Source: Algoriphagus zhangzhouensis
Lineage (GTDB): Bacteria > Bacteroidota > Bacteroidia > Cytophagales > Cyclobacteriaceae
Reading direction: 5' to 3'
NCBI RefSeq assembly: GCF_900148515.1
Contig: NZ_FRXN01000007.1
Coordinates: 62,001 to 126,000, forward strand
Length of the DNA: 64,000 bases
A program made the position numbers and the translations under genes. The notes under the pieces are model-generated. The model did no database searches. It saw nothing but the letters and a program-made list of their open reading frames with translations, and was not told where the DNA came from. Numbering within the stretch: the first letter of the stretch is position 1; each line of letters opens with the position of its first letter. Positions 14,835-24,855 of the stretch are shown piece after piece.

Positions 14835-16817
14835 TCAAATACTTTCAGGTTCGTTCCACATTCCATCTTCACGGATGATCTCAATCAGTTCATCTACCGC
14901 ATTTTCTGAAGGAACTGAGCGTTTCACTACCTCTTTACCTTTGTAAAGTGTGATTTTTCCTTTTCCAGAACCTACATATCCATAGTCCGCATCGGCCATT
15001 TCACCCGGACCATTCACAATACAGCCCATGATTCCGATTTTCACACCTTTCAAGTGATCGGTTCTCTTACGGATCATGGCCGTGGTCTCTTGAAGATCAA
15101 ACAAGGTTCTTCCACAAGATGGACATGAAATATATTCCGTTTTGGACATCCTGGTTCTAGCCGCTTGCAAAACTCCAAATGATACAGAATTATGCAATTT
15201 GACTTGATCCAAAATTTCCTCACGAGTATGCTCTCCTTCTTTCTCCAGAGACATCATAATTCCATCACCCAATCCATCGATCAACAATCCTCCGACATCA
15301 GTGGCTGTGTAAAGCATGGTCATATCAGTGGTCTGATCAGGATAGCTGACTTTCATCACAACTGGAATCTCATTTTTGCTTTGCAAAAGCTTGATCATCG
15401 CAGCCCTCATTGCTGGCATCCCATGCTTGTTGTTTGTCTTGAGAATCAAAACCCAATTCTTCTTTTCCTCAACAAAAGAAATAGCCTCATCCATTTGAGT
15501 ATCGAGAATTTCCAAGAAATTCAGTTCAGAATGGCTTATTTCAGAAGCATTTGCCTCAGGTAAGGAGAACAGAGGAAACTTGTTAACCTGATCTGGCGCT
15601 TGTTTCCAAATCTCATAATTCTGGATTTCCTTCATGCCATTTGGAAGCATAAAAGGAATAGGATTGGATCCTGAATACACAAAATCACATCCAATGTCAT
15701 TCATTTTCCACTTATCCAATTCGGGAAGGTAGAAATGCCCCACGGCTTTCATTTCCTTTTCGGTGATCTTCTCAACTCGGGAAATATCAGTAATTACTCT
15801 AGGAACATTGTGATCACCGAAGTTGTAAACCTCCTTTGTATGTCTTTTGGTGTATTCAAAAGGGTTGATAGAATAGTCTGAAATCGGCTCGATTGCCTGA
15901 TGATCAGCTCGATCCGTATAGCGATCAATCAAGGCTTTGGCAACGGGAGCTTCGAATTCTGGATCTTCGGTCAAGGAAACACGAACCGTATCACCCAATC
16001 CATCTTCCAGAAGCGTTCCAATTCCGACAGCAGATTTGATTCTTCCATCTTCCGCCTCTCCAGCTTCAGTAACACCCAAGTGTAAAGGATAGGGTTTAAA
16101 ACCTCCCTCATCTAATTTCTGAACCAAAAGTCTATAAGCCTGAACCATCACTTGCGTGTTGGAGGACTTCATAGAAATGACAATATCATGGAAGTTTTCA
16201 CTTTCACAGATTCTCAAAAACTCCAAAGCTGATTCTACCATACCAAGTGGTGTATCTCCATAACGGCTCATGATTCGATCCGAAAGTGAACCGTGGTTGG
16301 TTCCAATTCGCATCGCAGTTCCGTTTTCCTTACAGATTTTCACCAAAGGAAGAAATCGCTCCTGGATTCTTGCCAATTCATCCTGATAGCTTTCATCGGT
16401 ATATTCGATGACCTCAAACTTCTTTTTATCCGCGTAATTCCCGGGATTGATCCGGACTTTTTCTACAATCCTAGCGGCTAATTCAGCTGCATTTGGTGTA
16501 AAGTGGATATCCGCAACCAGTGGAGTGGTATAGCCCCTTTTCCTCAATTCAGCTTTGATATTTCGGAGATTTTCAGCCTCCTTCATACTTGGGGCAGTAA
16601 TCCTTACCAATTGACATCCGCTTTCGATCATGCGAATACATTGCTCCACCGAGCCCATGGTGTCCATGGTATCCACTGTGGTCATGGATTGAACTACGAT
16701 GGGATTATCCCCTCCGATCAACACATCACCTACTCTAACAGGGATGGTCTTTCTTCTGGAATAGGATGTTAGACTATTGCAGTAATGAGGCTCACTGACT
16801 TTTACGATTGGGTCCAT
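14835..16817 (-). CDS. ispG: 4-hydroxy-3-methylbut-2-enyl diphosphate synthase (large-insert type)
   Basis: IspG (GcpE) reduces MEcPP to HMBPP in the MEP isoprenoid pathway using a [4Fe-4S] cluster. The N-terminal TIM barrel is clear (VGDVLIGGDNPIVVQSMT, PLVADIHFTP, IRINPGN-like RINPGNYAD, MRIGTNHGSL). The C-terminal cluster domain has the Cys ligands in ISCPSCGRTLFD and IGIMGCIVNGPGE. At 660 aa it is much longer than the roughly 370-aa E. coli enzyme; the extra central domain (about residues 300-560) is the known form in Bacteroidota, chlamydiae and plants. The gap to the upstream SDR gene is 4 nt, so the two are one operon. Confidence 0.97.
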   Translation of the reverse strand: MDPIVKVSEPHYCNSLTSYSRRKTIPVRVGDVLIGGDNPIVVQSMTTVDTMDTMGSVEQCIRMIESGCQLVRITAPSMKEAENLRNIKAELRKRGYTTPLVADIHFTPNAAELAARIVEKVRINPGNYADKKKFEVIEYTDESYQDELARIQERFLPLVKICKENGTAMRIGTNHGSLSDRIMSRYGDTPLGMVESALEFLRICESENFHDIVISMKSSNTQVMVQAYRLLVQKLDEGGFKPYPLHLGVTEAGEAEDGRIKSAVGIGTLLEDGLGDTVRVSLTEDPEFEAPVAKALIDRYTDRADHQAIEPISDYSINPFEYTKRHTKEVYNFGDHNVPRVITDISRVEKITEKEMKAVGHFYLPELDKWKMNDIGCDFVYSGSNPIPFMLPNGMKEIQNYEIWKQAPDQVNKFPLFSLPEANASEISHSELNFLEILDTQMDEAISFVEEKKNWVLILKTNNKHGMPAMRAAMIKLLQSKNEIPVVMKVSYPDQTTDMTMLYTATDVGGLLIDGLGDGIMMSLEKEGEHTREEILDQVKLHNSVSFGVLQAARTRMSKTEYISCPSCGRTLFDLQETTAMIRKRTDHLKGVKIGIMGCIVNGPGEMADADYGYVGSGKGKITLYKGKEVVKRSVPSENAVDELIEIIREDGMWNEPESI

Positions 16818-16821
16818 ATTC

Positions 16822-17526
16822 TTAAATATCGCCTAATTGGGGACGGATTATTAATTCTTCAACAACGGATTGGGGAGAAAGGTTATAAGCTCCCCAAACA
16901 GATTCTGCAACATCTTCGGATTTCATGAATCGCTCGACCGGCAAATCCACTCCTTCCCAACTCGCAGTATAGGTAGCTCCCGGCAAAATCGATGTGACTT
17001 TCACCTGATGTTCCTTCATTTCTTCACGTAAACATTTGGTCATACCTAACATCGCCCATTTGGAAATCGCGTAGCTTCCGCCATTGGCATAAGCAGTCGT
17101 TCCTGCAATAGACCCCATGCTGAAAATATGCCCTGATTTCCGTTTTACCATATCAGGCACGAATTCCCGAATCAGGTAATAAGCAGAAAACAAATTGGTA
17201 TGCATCATCAATTCAAAGTTTCCTTCTGGCTCGTTGTAAATGGAACCTGGAAGAAAAACCCCTGTATTATTGATCAATACATCAGGCTTGCAAAAGCCTT
17301 TCACTTGTGCTGAAAACCGAGCTACTTCTTCCTTTTTCGAAAGATCAGCAACTAAAGCCAAAACCTTAATTTCAGGGAATTTGGCCTCTAAATCAGCTTT
17401 CAGATTTCCTAAATCATGCTCGTTTCTTGCACAGGTGGCAATATCAAATCCTTCCTTAGCAAATCGGTAGATAATAGCTCTTCCGATTCCTTTGGTACCG
17501 CCTGTGACTAAGATGCTTTTGGGCAT
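16822..17526 (-). CDS. Short-chain dehydrogenase/reductase
   Basis: This 234-aa classical SDR has the NAD(P)-binding motif TGGTKGIG (residues 8-15), a D-rich strand, NNTGVF, and the catalytic Ser in SMGSIAGTTAY with Tyr and Lys in YAISKWAML. The length is typical. The substrate is not predictable; related enzymes reduce 3-oxoacyl or sepiapterin-like substrates. It is the first gene of the transcript that contains ispG, but no pathway link follows from this. Confidence 0.92.
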   Translation of the reverse strand: MPKSILVTGGTKGIGRAIIYRFAKEGFDIATCARNEHDLGNLKADLEAKFPEIKVLALVADLSKKEEVARFSAQVKGFCKPDVLINNTGVFLPGSIYNEPEGNFELMMHTNLFSAYYLIREFVPDMVKRKSGHIFSMGSIAGTTAYANGGSYAISKWAMLGMTKCLREEMKEHQVKVTSILPGATYTASWEGVDLPVERFMKSEDVAESVWGAYNLSPQSVVEELIIRPQLGDI

Positions 17527-17573
17527 ATTTTGTTAGTGTTTTAATAGTTAGTGTGACAACTATTTACTTGAAG

Positions 17574-17581
17574 CAAAGTTA
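17574..17581 (-). promoter_or_regulatory. -7 box for the SDR-ispG operon
   Basis: The minus strand reads TAACTTTG here, an exact TAnnTTTG match 48 nt before the SDR ATG. A TTG at the usual spacing is not evident. It lies in the gap after the upstream 1154-aa gene. Confidence 0.45.
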
Positions 17582-17591
17582 CATTTTTTTA

Positions 17592-20500
17592 TCAAAACAG
17601 CGCCGTTACTTGCATTCTTCCCACATGAACTATCCTATCCAGCCCCTGTGAATTTCGTCCTTCGTAGACCATATTTAATTGAAGCCCTTCCCCTATCTTT
17701 TGTAGCCAATTGAGTGTCCAGGTGATATTTGTTCCCGGGGTTAAAGCCTGCAACATTTCATAGCCAACCGGAGAATTCATTTCCCCATTGTAGGATATTT
17801 CTATCCACTTCAGATTAGCATTGATAGTTGTCTTGATGGCTTTTGCATATCTGAAATCTAGGCCTGTTTGATGAATTTGAGCTTTCTCATCAAATTCCAG
17901 ATTATCCAAATTCTCTTTTCCTGTGAAAGAATAGGAAGCAGTCCCTCTCAAATTTGGGCTCGGTTGCCAGATAAATTCTGGACCAATACTTTTTTGATTT
18001 ACTCTATAGTTTCTGTTTGATAAGAAATCCGAAGAGGAAAGTCGATTTCCTTGAGAAGCCAAAATTCTCAAAGTTGTCCGATTGGTAAAATTATATCGGG
18101 CATTCAATTTCCAGTCTTTTTGAATCAGGTCTTCAAAACCTCCTGAAAGCAACTGTTTCCATTGGGAATCATAGTAGGAAAGATCAAACCCATAAAGGGA
18201 AGAAGCTCGATTGAAAAAGAAACTGGTCCGAATCACCTGTCTCAAAGACAAAATATCCTGGCGATTTACACCTCCGATAAATGGATTGATTCGGTCTTTA
18301 AAGTCTTCTGAAGTAACTTTTTTCTCGACACTCAAGCTACTTGTATTAGAAAATTTCTGGAGAAAACTTTTTGCTCCACCTTCTTCTTTCCAGCCATCCG
18401 GAAACTTGGCCTGAATTCGATAATTCAATAAAGTTGTGTAGGCTTGGACATAAGTGTCTGTAGGAACAAAGATTTTGATGTAGAGCTTTTCTTCTGGGTT
18501 AATTGCTAGATAAAATTCATTCAGTTGCTGGATCCCATCTCCATTGTCATCCCGCCAAGTGTGAGTTCCATCTCCATTTGGTGCTGGAATGAATACAAAT
18601 TCCCGTTGCAACTCCCTCCCGTTTCCTAATGCATAGCTCAATTCATTTCTGATCAAGTTCTTTCCTATCGATCCCAGATAGTCCACCTTTCCCATTACCG
18701 TCATTTCCGAAGGAAGATCTCTCTGCAAAAACTCCAATTCCCGATAGGTAAATGTATTTGTCAAAGAATGTTGCTTCCACTGTTTTTGAAAGCTAAAATT
18801 ACTGGTAAATGCCTTGGTATCATTCTTCAAAACACCATCAAAAGGAGCTCTATCCTCCCTCCAAGCTGCATCTGCCCGAAATGCCACCGAAAGCGTATCA
18901 TTGCTCTTCAGGTAAAATAAATGCTCTCGATAGTTCATGGCAGTACTCAAAACGGAGTCACTTTGATTGTGACGGAGTGAGTTTCTGTCTACTGAAAAAC
19001 GATACCCCGGCACCAAAACTTTGGATCGATAGGAAACATCCCCCAGGTAGCGGAGCCAGTCAGTTGAAGTTGTGTCTTTCTGGCTTTGGAGACTAAAAAA
19101 CTCATTTCTCAGGTAAAACCTATTCCCGACTTTCAGATTCCAATGAGCCGAATGCTGTGTACCACTAAGAACTTCATTTCTATTTCTGTGATAAAACAAA
19201 TAATCAAAAGAGTTATCTGAATCTTTATCCAAGCTAAATCCGGCTTTCAAAAATTGTTCGGAAGCTGCATTTTCTAATTCTTGTTGTGTGATCCCCCAAT
19301 CCCGATCGAATTCAATATATCTGAAACGATCAATAAAATTGAAATTAGTGGAATTGTACTCGTATTCCGTTAGTCCTTTGAAAGTATAGCCTTTCAATAG
19401 ATCAACTTTTCTATCCTCTGATTGAAGACCAATTTTCCATCCCAAACCTTGATTATTTTCATCATCGATCGTAGAAAATAAATTTTCATCTCTGGAAGAA
19501 AGTGCTAATTCGGTATAGACTTTTTCATGATCTCCAACTTTGATTCCAGTGCCTGCTGTCACCATTCTCTTACTATCTGGAGCTGCTAATTGAGTCAAAA
19601 TAGAATAATCGCCTTGAGATTGACCATTAATTCGAGGGACATACTCATAAACAGTACCATTGGAAAGTTGATTTAATCGCCGATAATCTCCTTTTCCAAA
19701 ACCAACTTGAGAAAATGACAGATCAAAATGAGCCTTCTCAGGATCCGTTGAATATTGATAATAGATCAAAGGATTTCCTCCAGCTGTTTGCTCAACAATT
19801 TTCTCATACAATATCAGATTCGAGTCAAAAGCCACAGAATCAATTCTTGGAATCCTGGCACTTTCCACATCATCTCCTACACCTGCCAATAAACTCAATT
19901 CCTCTTGATTGAATTCTGTAAAAAGAGGTCGATTTCGATTATCCTTCTCTTGATAATAATTTAAATACAAATCAACCTTCCCGTTTGTCTGGAGGTGGTT
20001 TGCACCGATGATGGACCGCGAATAATTCCGTTCTGCATACTCAAAATCGACCCGAACTCTGGAGTATTGTGTGATTAAGACTTTGGGAGTAAAAGTGATT
20101 TCTGCCTGATTGTAGTCGATTACATAATCCGCGTTAAATCCTCTCTGTAATTGTTTCCCATCCAAAAATACCCGCTCAGAATTGGCCATGATAATTACAA
20201 AGCGTTCATTATTGGGTCCGTTAAGTCGATAAGGTCCCAAGACACCTTCCAAGATTGGGACTTGTATTGAGGCAAACTTCCCTTTGGCAATGGAGGCAAA
20301 AGCTTGGGTGCTGGCCTCCCAATCCCCCTTCATCTGATACTGAGTAGTCAATTGAAGACCTTGAACATTTTTATAATATCTCAAGAATTCACTTTGCCTT
20401 TGTTGCAAAACGACATCTCCAGCGGCTAGGTTAAAATCATCATTATAAAGCTCAATCAAAACATTGTCAAAATCCTGAATTTGCTGCGTATTCCCCTCAG

Positions 20501-21056
20501 GTTGAAAAGGAACATTTTGATCGGTAATACTGGCTCGAATGTTTAGATTTTCTGCAATCTCACCTTCGAGTTGAAGATTCAATGCTGAATTGACAAAGAC
20601 ATTTTGCGTATTCCCTACAGATATTCCTCGAGTCAAACTACCAGTTTTATAGAGATTGGTACTTGGGAATAATTCCTCCTGAATGTTCAAATTTTGCCTT
20701 GGAGCTACTCTAGTATCCTTAAAAAGTGCCGCAGAATCATAGTTTGCAGCCAGAGTTCTTTTTGCAAGAGGCTTATCAAATCGAATCGAAAATGTGCGAT
20801 AACAAAGCGTAAGAAAATCTTCTTCAACCTGCGCAGTAGAGTCCAATCGGATCCAGTTTTTATTGAGGTCAAATGAAAACGGATAGTCTTTCCCCGAGGC
20901 ATCTTTGATGATTATGCTTTCCTCGACCCCGGACAACGAATCTAATTCAATCCCATTTTTCAAGTCTTCAACCTTAACTTGGCGACAAGTTTCCTGAGCC
21001 TGAACTTGAAAAAGTATCAGGAAGAAAAAAAGTACAGAAAGCAGGCATTTTTGCAT
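17592..21056 (-). CDS. Very large predicted outer-membrane protein of unknown function
   Basis: The 1154-aa protein has a signal peptide (ends VQAQ, residue 20). A globular N-terminal part is followed, from about residue 135 (GSLTRGISVGNTQ), by long alternating polar/aromatic strands to the end. The last residue is Phe, as in outer-membrane barrels. Segments such as ITDQNVPFQPEGNTQQIQ and FLRYYKNVQGLQL look like a conserved module that I recall from uncharacterised Bacteroidota surface proteins; a link to SprA/Sov-type translocons is only a guess. A short Asp-rich piece, DDNGDGIQQLNEF (around residue 840), resembles a calcium-binding loop. The kinase gene lies 43 nt upstream on the same strand. 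Confidence 0.8.
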   Translation of the reverse strand: MQKCLLSVLFFFLILFQVQAQETCRQVKVEDLKNGIELDSLSGVEESIIIKDASGKDYPFSFDLNKNWIRLDSTAQVEEDFLTLCYRTFSIRFDKPLAKRTLAANYDSAALFKDTRVAPRQNLNIQEELFPSTNLYKTGSLTRGISVGNTQNVFVNSALNLQLEGEIAENLNIRASITDQNVPFQPEGNTQQIQDFDNVLIELYNDDFNLAAGDVVLQQRQSEFLRYYKNVQGLQLTTQYQMKGDWEASTQAFASIAKGKFASIQVPILEGVLGPYRLNGPNNERFVIIMANSERVFLDGKQLQRGFNADYVIDYNQAEITFTPKVLITQYSRVRVDFEYAERNYSRSIIGANHLQTNGKVDLYLNYYQEKDNRNRPLFTEFNQEELSLLAGVGDDVESARIPRIDSVAFDSNLILYEKIVEQTAGGNPLIYYQYSTDPEKAHFDLSFSQVGFGKGDYRRLNQLSNGTVYEYVPRINGQSQGDYSILTQLAAPDSKRMVTAGTGIKVGDHEKVYTELALSSRDENLFSTIDDENNQGLGWKIGLQSEDRKVDLLKGYTFKGLTEYEYNSTNFNFIDRFRYIEFDRDWGITQQELENAASEQFLKAGFSLDKDSDNSFDYLFYHRNRNEVLSGTQHSAHWNLKVGNRFYLRNEFFSLQSQKDTTSTDWLRYLGDVSYRSKVLVPGYRFSVDRNSLRHNQSDSVLSTAMNYREHLFYLKSNDTLSVAFRADAAWREDRAPFDGVLKNDTKAFTSNFSFQKQWKQHSLTNTFTYRELEFLQRDLPSEMTVMGKVDYLGSIGKNLIRNELSYALGNGRELQREFVFIPAPNGDGTHTWRDDNGDGIQQLNEFYLAINPEEKLYIKIFVPTDTYVQAYTTLLNYRIQAKFPDGWKEEGGAKSFLQKFSNTSSLSVEKKVTSEDFKDRINPFIGGVNRQDILSLRQVIRTSFFFNRASSLYGFDLSYYDSQWKQLLSGGFEDLIQKDWKLNARYNFTNRTTLRILASQGNRLSSSDFLSNRNYRVNQKSIGPEFIWQPSPNLRGTASYSFTGKENLDNLEFDEKAQIHQTGLDFRYAKAIKTTINANLKWIEISYNGEMNSPVGYEMLQALTPGTNITWTLNWLQKIGEGLQLNMVYEGRNSQGLDRIVHVGRMQVTALF

Positions 21057-21099
21057 TTGGTAGACTTGACCCTTTTCCTAACAAGGTAAAAAAATCTAC

Positions 21100-24000
21100 T
21101 TATTGAATAATTGGAAAAGTAAGGTAGAAAGTAGTCCCTACTCCCACCTCAGTTTCAAACCAGATTTTACCACCTGCTGTTTCGACACCAGATTTTGCGA
21201 TAGCCAATCCTAATCCCGACCCTGTGGACTTTGTACTGAAATTTGGAATAAAGATCTTATCCCTAAGTTCGGCTGGAATCCCTTTTCCATTATCAGCAAT
21301 TTCAAGAAAAACAGCCTCATCGGTCATCCAAAGCCACACTTTAATAATTGGAAACTTATCCTCTTCTACAGCTTGAGATCCATTTATGATCAAATTGGAA
21401 ATCACCCTACCAAACAACTTTTCATCACCCATAATCGGGATATCATTTGCATAAGAATCATCCTGAAATTGAAGTTCCAACTTTTCATCATTTTTGTACA
21501 AATCCAAAACACGCATCACCACCTCCTTGAAGTTCATTCGTTCATTCTTTGGTAGAGGCATTTTTGCAAAAGTGCTAAATGAGGATGCAATTCCACTTAA
21601 GGCATCTACTTGATGGATTAGCGTTTCCAATGACTTTCTCAACTTTTGCAAATCATCCAATCGTCCAGCCTCTTCCAACCTTAACAAATGCTGCAAGGTC
21701 AGTTTCATTGGAGTCAAGGGATTTTTAATCTCATGCGCCACTTGCTTAGCCATTTCTTTCCAGGCAGATTCTTTTTCCGAAGAAGCCAAGACTTTCTTAC
21801 TAGCCTCAAGCTTGAAAAGCATGTTATTGTATTCATTGACCAGCAATCCAATCTCGTCTTTAGAATCCCAATGCATCGGTTCATTATTTTCCAGATTGGT
21901 AGTCTTTAGCTTTTGAGTCAACAAGCGGAAAGGAAAAGTCAGGTTTTTGGAAACAAAGAAAGAAACGATCAAAAACAGGATAAATATGATGACAAATGCG
22001 TTAAAAATATTACTTAGCACATCTGCGATCAAAGTGTTCAATTCCGTTTCTGACTCAAAGAATGGCACACTCAAGATTGCTGAAGTACCCTGACTGGAAC
22101 TAAAAGGAATTGCCAAGTAAACAGATTTGTATCGGAGCTTTCCAATTTCTTCTTCAGCCACAAACTGAACCTGATTTTGCTCTACAATCTCTGAAATCGC
22201 TTGAGGATTAATCCTAGGAGCCAAAAGTTTTTTATCAAAAATATTCGGACGATTCGTGGATTCAAGATCCCCGTTTATATCATACAAATGTATGTCAGCT
22301 GCAATGGTATTTGCCAAGGTCACCACCTCTTCATTAAGTTGGTCTTGATCGACTTCATCGGGAGTCCTATCCCCAAGAAAACTTGCCAAATTACCCCTGA
22401 TCAAGGTTGCTTTCTGGATATACTGTCTGTCCAAATCCTCTCGGTAACTATTAGCCAAAAGCCCAACTGTAATGATAGAAATGATGATAATCGGGAAGAA
22501 AAATGCAAAATTCAGATATAGCTGAAGTTTGGTGGAATAGTTGAATTCAAAAGTTTTATACCCTTTGAATAGAGAGTGAATCAGAATTGTAAAGAATGTC
22601 AGAAAGACGAAAATCACGAAGTAAAGCGAGATATTTCCGAAGAAATAGGAGAATGGTTGATTTGGAGATGAAACCACAATTAATTCATCTCCATTTTCAA
22701 TTCCCAAATGATGGTAGCCATTGGTATGAATCCCCGTGGTTAATAATTTCGATTCGCCTAGACGCTCAATAAGTATAGAATTGGTATAATTGAAAGAACC
22801 AATATTTCGGATCAACTCGCCTTGCTTGAAAATGGCGTAATCGTACCGGGTAGGATCAAGCTTTTCGCTATACTTTTTATCCAGTAGAAGTTTGGGATAA
22901 ACCGATCCCGGCTGAACTCGCAATTGCTTCAACTCCAAATACAGAGTTCCCAAATTATTAGAGTCTCTCATTATCGGAATGAATGCGATAAATTGATTTC
23001 CAACATTTCCCTCAGTACCCCGGATAAAATATAAGTCCTTCAAACTTGTCACATAATCTGACTTGATATAGGTATCTCTGAGTGTTTTCAAAGATCTATC
23101 ATCTGGGGTATTGACAAGACTTTGGCCATTTGGAGAGAAAATTCTAACCTTGACTTCAAACTGGTCAAAGTAATTATCCAGGTAAATTCTTCTGATTTTT
23201 GCCTCTATTGGTTCTTTGGAAAGTAACGGATCTCCCAAACGGTTTTGGATGAAAAGATCGTTTTTCACTCGTGTGAAAATTTCGCCCAAAAAGAATTCTG
23301 TCATCACGTCACTTTCAATCAAGTTTTGATTGGCAAACCTGATTTTGGATTGATTTAACTGGACTCTTTCTGTTTGAAAAGTACTAATCCCAGCAATAAT
23401 TGCGACCATCAATCCAGCATAGAAAAATGTAAGGAATGTATTCAGTCCTAACCTGAAAATATTCCTAAACAATTTGAATCTGATCGCAGAAAACTGAAAA
23501 ATCAAATGCACCACCCAGGCAATACCTAGCCAAGTGGACATAAATGTCAAAATTATTCCTACTGGAATTCCTAAAATCAGTAAATCTTGAAAATTGTCTT
23601 TTTGGGAATTATTCAACTCCAGTAAAAGACTTGTGAGTGTAATGGAAAACAGAACGTAAACTGCAGCCCAAAGAAAAATAATCAAGAAACTTAGCCCTTC
23701 AAACCAACCGAATGTTGGTATTGCCTCAATATCCAAAGGCCATTGAGAGTTTTGAATCAAATCCTCAGGAAGAACCCAAATCAAATAAAAGCCAAGTGAA
23801 ACTAGGCCAAAGGCGATTACAAAAAATATCCGTTGCTCATTTTTGGTTGCTAGGACTTTAATCTTTTGATGAGTTTGAGGCGATGCCAATTGATATAGAA
23901 CCATCCCTGCTACAGCCACCCCGAAAATCGAATTCAATAATAAATCACCCAAGCTCGGGTTGAACCATGAAGCTGCATAATTAGTGGGATCAAAAAGAGA

Positions 24001-24801
24001 GAAATTGAAATAAGCCCCAGGAAAACCCAAAATCAACATCACGAGACGAAATGCCAGAACCACTAAAATCCCGTACCCTATAGCTTGCCACCTTCTACCT
24101 TTTTTCCATCTATTCAGCACAAACCCAGAACTCAATAAGAAATACAGAAGGAAAATAGAAATGAAGAATATTAAAATTGCGGGATTACCAACTCTACCTG
24201 CCGGTTGATATCCGATTTCAAAATCGATCCCAAACATGGGGATGCCTGCCAAATTAGCTATCGTATAATCAGCTTCCTCTCCTACTTGTTTGAGTTCAAA
24301 ATTCGAATTACCAAAAAGCCTAGAGTTTGCTCCGGTTACTAAATAGTCATTTTGAATCGATCCCGGCCAAATGAGTCGAAATGCATGGACAACTATATAA
24401 GAGCTCCCATTTTTGCTGACCCTTCTGTTTTTTAACAGATAACTACCATATGGATCAAAAAGTAATTGATACTCTTTTGATTCATCCACTTGGTCAAAAT
24501 CCAAGGAAACCGTAAAATCGGACCAAAAAAGGAGTTTCTTCTCAGGACTTAAAATAAAAAATGGATGTCTGGACTGAACGCTTACCTGTCCAAATGTGAA
24601 TGCTTCATCAGGACCGATGGCCATTAATATCTGAATGAAGTCCTCATCAAATTCTCTGTCGATTTCTTGAACTTCCTCTTGAAGTGCAGAAAAGAAACTT
24701 TCTTCTTCACTCTCCTGGAAGAAAAAGAAATTCAAAATTAAAACTCCAAGGAGTGAAAATCCGCTGACAAGGATGACCAGCCTTCTTAAATTATGGCTCA
24801 T
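21100..24801 (-). CDS. Giant NtrY-like sensor histidine kinase
   Basis: From the ATG at 24801 (MSHNLRRLVILVSG) this protein has 1233 aa. It has an N-terminal membrane helix, a periplasmic domain (about 30-200), a block of some seven to eight helices (about 205-480), a second extracytoplasmic domain (about 490-735), two helices, a third extracytoplasmic domain, one helix (about 945-965), a HAMP-like linker, HisKA with His1023 in AKQVAHEIKNPLTPMKL, and HATPase_c (NLIINGSQA, DNGKGIP, GSGLGLAI). The kinase core is NtrY-like. The start 24 nt upstream (24825) would lie in the hairpin of the preceding terminator, hence my choice. No response regulator is adjacent. Confidence 0.9.
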   Translation of the reverse strand: MSHNLRRLVILVSGFSLLGVLILNFFFFQESEEESFFSALQEEVQEIDREFDEDFIQILMAIGPDEAFTFGQVSVQSRHPFFILSPEKKLLFWSDFTVSLDFDQVDESKEYQLLFDPYGSYLLKNRRVSKNGSSYIVVHAFRLIWPGSIQNDYLVTGANSRLFGNSNFELKQVGEEADYTIANLAGIPMFGIDFEIGYQPAGRVGNPAILIFFISIFLLYFLLSSGFVLNRWKKGRRWQAIGYGILVVLAFRLVMLILGFPGAYFNFSLFDPTNYAASWFNPSLGDLLLNSIFGVAVAGMVLYQLASPQTHQKIKVLATKNEQRIFFVIAFGLVSLGFYLIWVLPEDLIQNSQWPLDIEAIPTFGWFEGLSFLIIFLWAAVYVLFSITLTSLLLELNNSQKDNFQDLLILGIPVGIILTFMSTWLGIAWVVHLIFQFSAIRFKLFRNIFRLGLNTFLTFFYAGLMVAIIAGISTFQTERVQLNQSKIRFANQNLIESDVMTEFFLGEIFTRVKNDLFIQNRLGDPLLSKEPIEAKIRRIYLDNYFDQFEVKVRIFSPNGQSLVNTPDDRSLKTLRDTYIKSDYVTSLKDLYFIRGTEGNVGNQFIAFIPIMRDSNNLGTLYLELKQLRVQPGSVYPKLLLDKKYSEKLDPTRYDYAIFKQGELIRNIGSFNYTNSILIERLGESKLLTTGIHTNGYHHLGIENGDELIVVSSPNQPFSYFFGNISLYFVIFVFLTFFTILIHSLFKGYKTFEFNYSTKLQLYLNFAFFFPIIIISIITVGLLANSYREDLDRQYIQKATLIRGNLASFLGDRTPDEVDQDQLNEEVVTLANTIAADIHLYDINGDLESTNRPNIFDKKLLAPRINPQAISEIVEQNQVQFVAEEEIGKLRYKSVYLAIPFSSSQGTSAILSVPFFESETELNTLIADVLSNIFNAFVIIFILFLIVSFFVSKNLTFPFRLLTQKLKTTNLENNEPMHWDSKDEIGLLVNEYNNMLFKLEASKKVLASSEKESAWKEMAKQVAHEIKNPLTPMKLTLQHLLRLEEAGRLDDLQKLRKSLETLIHQVDALSGIASSFSTFAKMPLPKNERMNFKEVVMRVLDLYKNDEKLELQFQDDSYANDIPIMGDEKLFGRVISNLIINGSQAVEEDKFPIIKVWLWMTDEAVFLEIADNGKGIPAELRDKIFIPNFSTKSTGSGLGLAIAKSGVETAGGKIWFETEVGVGTTFYLTFPIIQ

Positions 24802-24811
24802 TTGCTTTAAA

Positions 24812-24846
24812 AATAAAAAAAGCAAAGTCCTAGATCAAACTTTGCT
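24812..24846 (-). terminator. Terminator of the SCO-DUF420 transcript
   Basis: AGCAAAGT (24821-24828) pairs with ACTTTGCT (24839-24846) around a 10-nt loop, followed on the minus strand by a long T-tract (24812-24820). It separates the respiratory-assembly genes from the giant kinase gene. Confidence 0.9.
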
Positions 24847-24855
24847 TCATAATAG

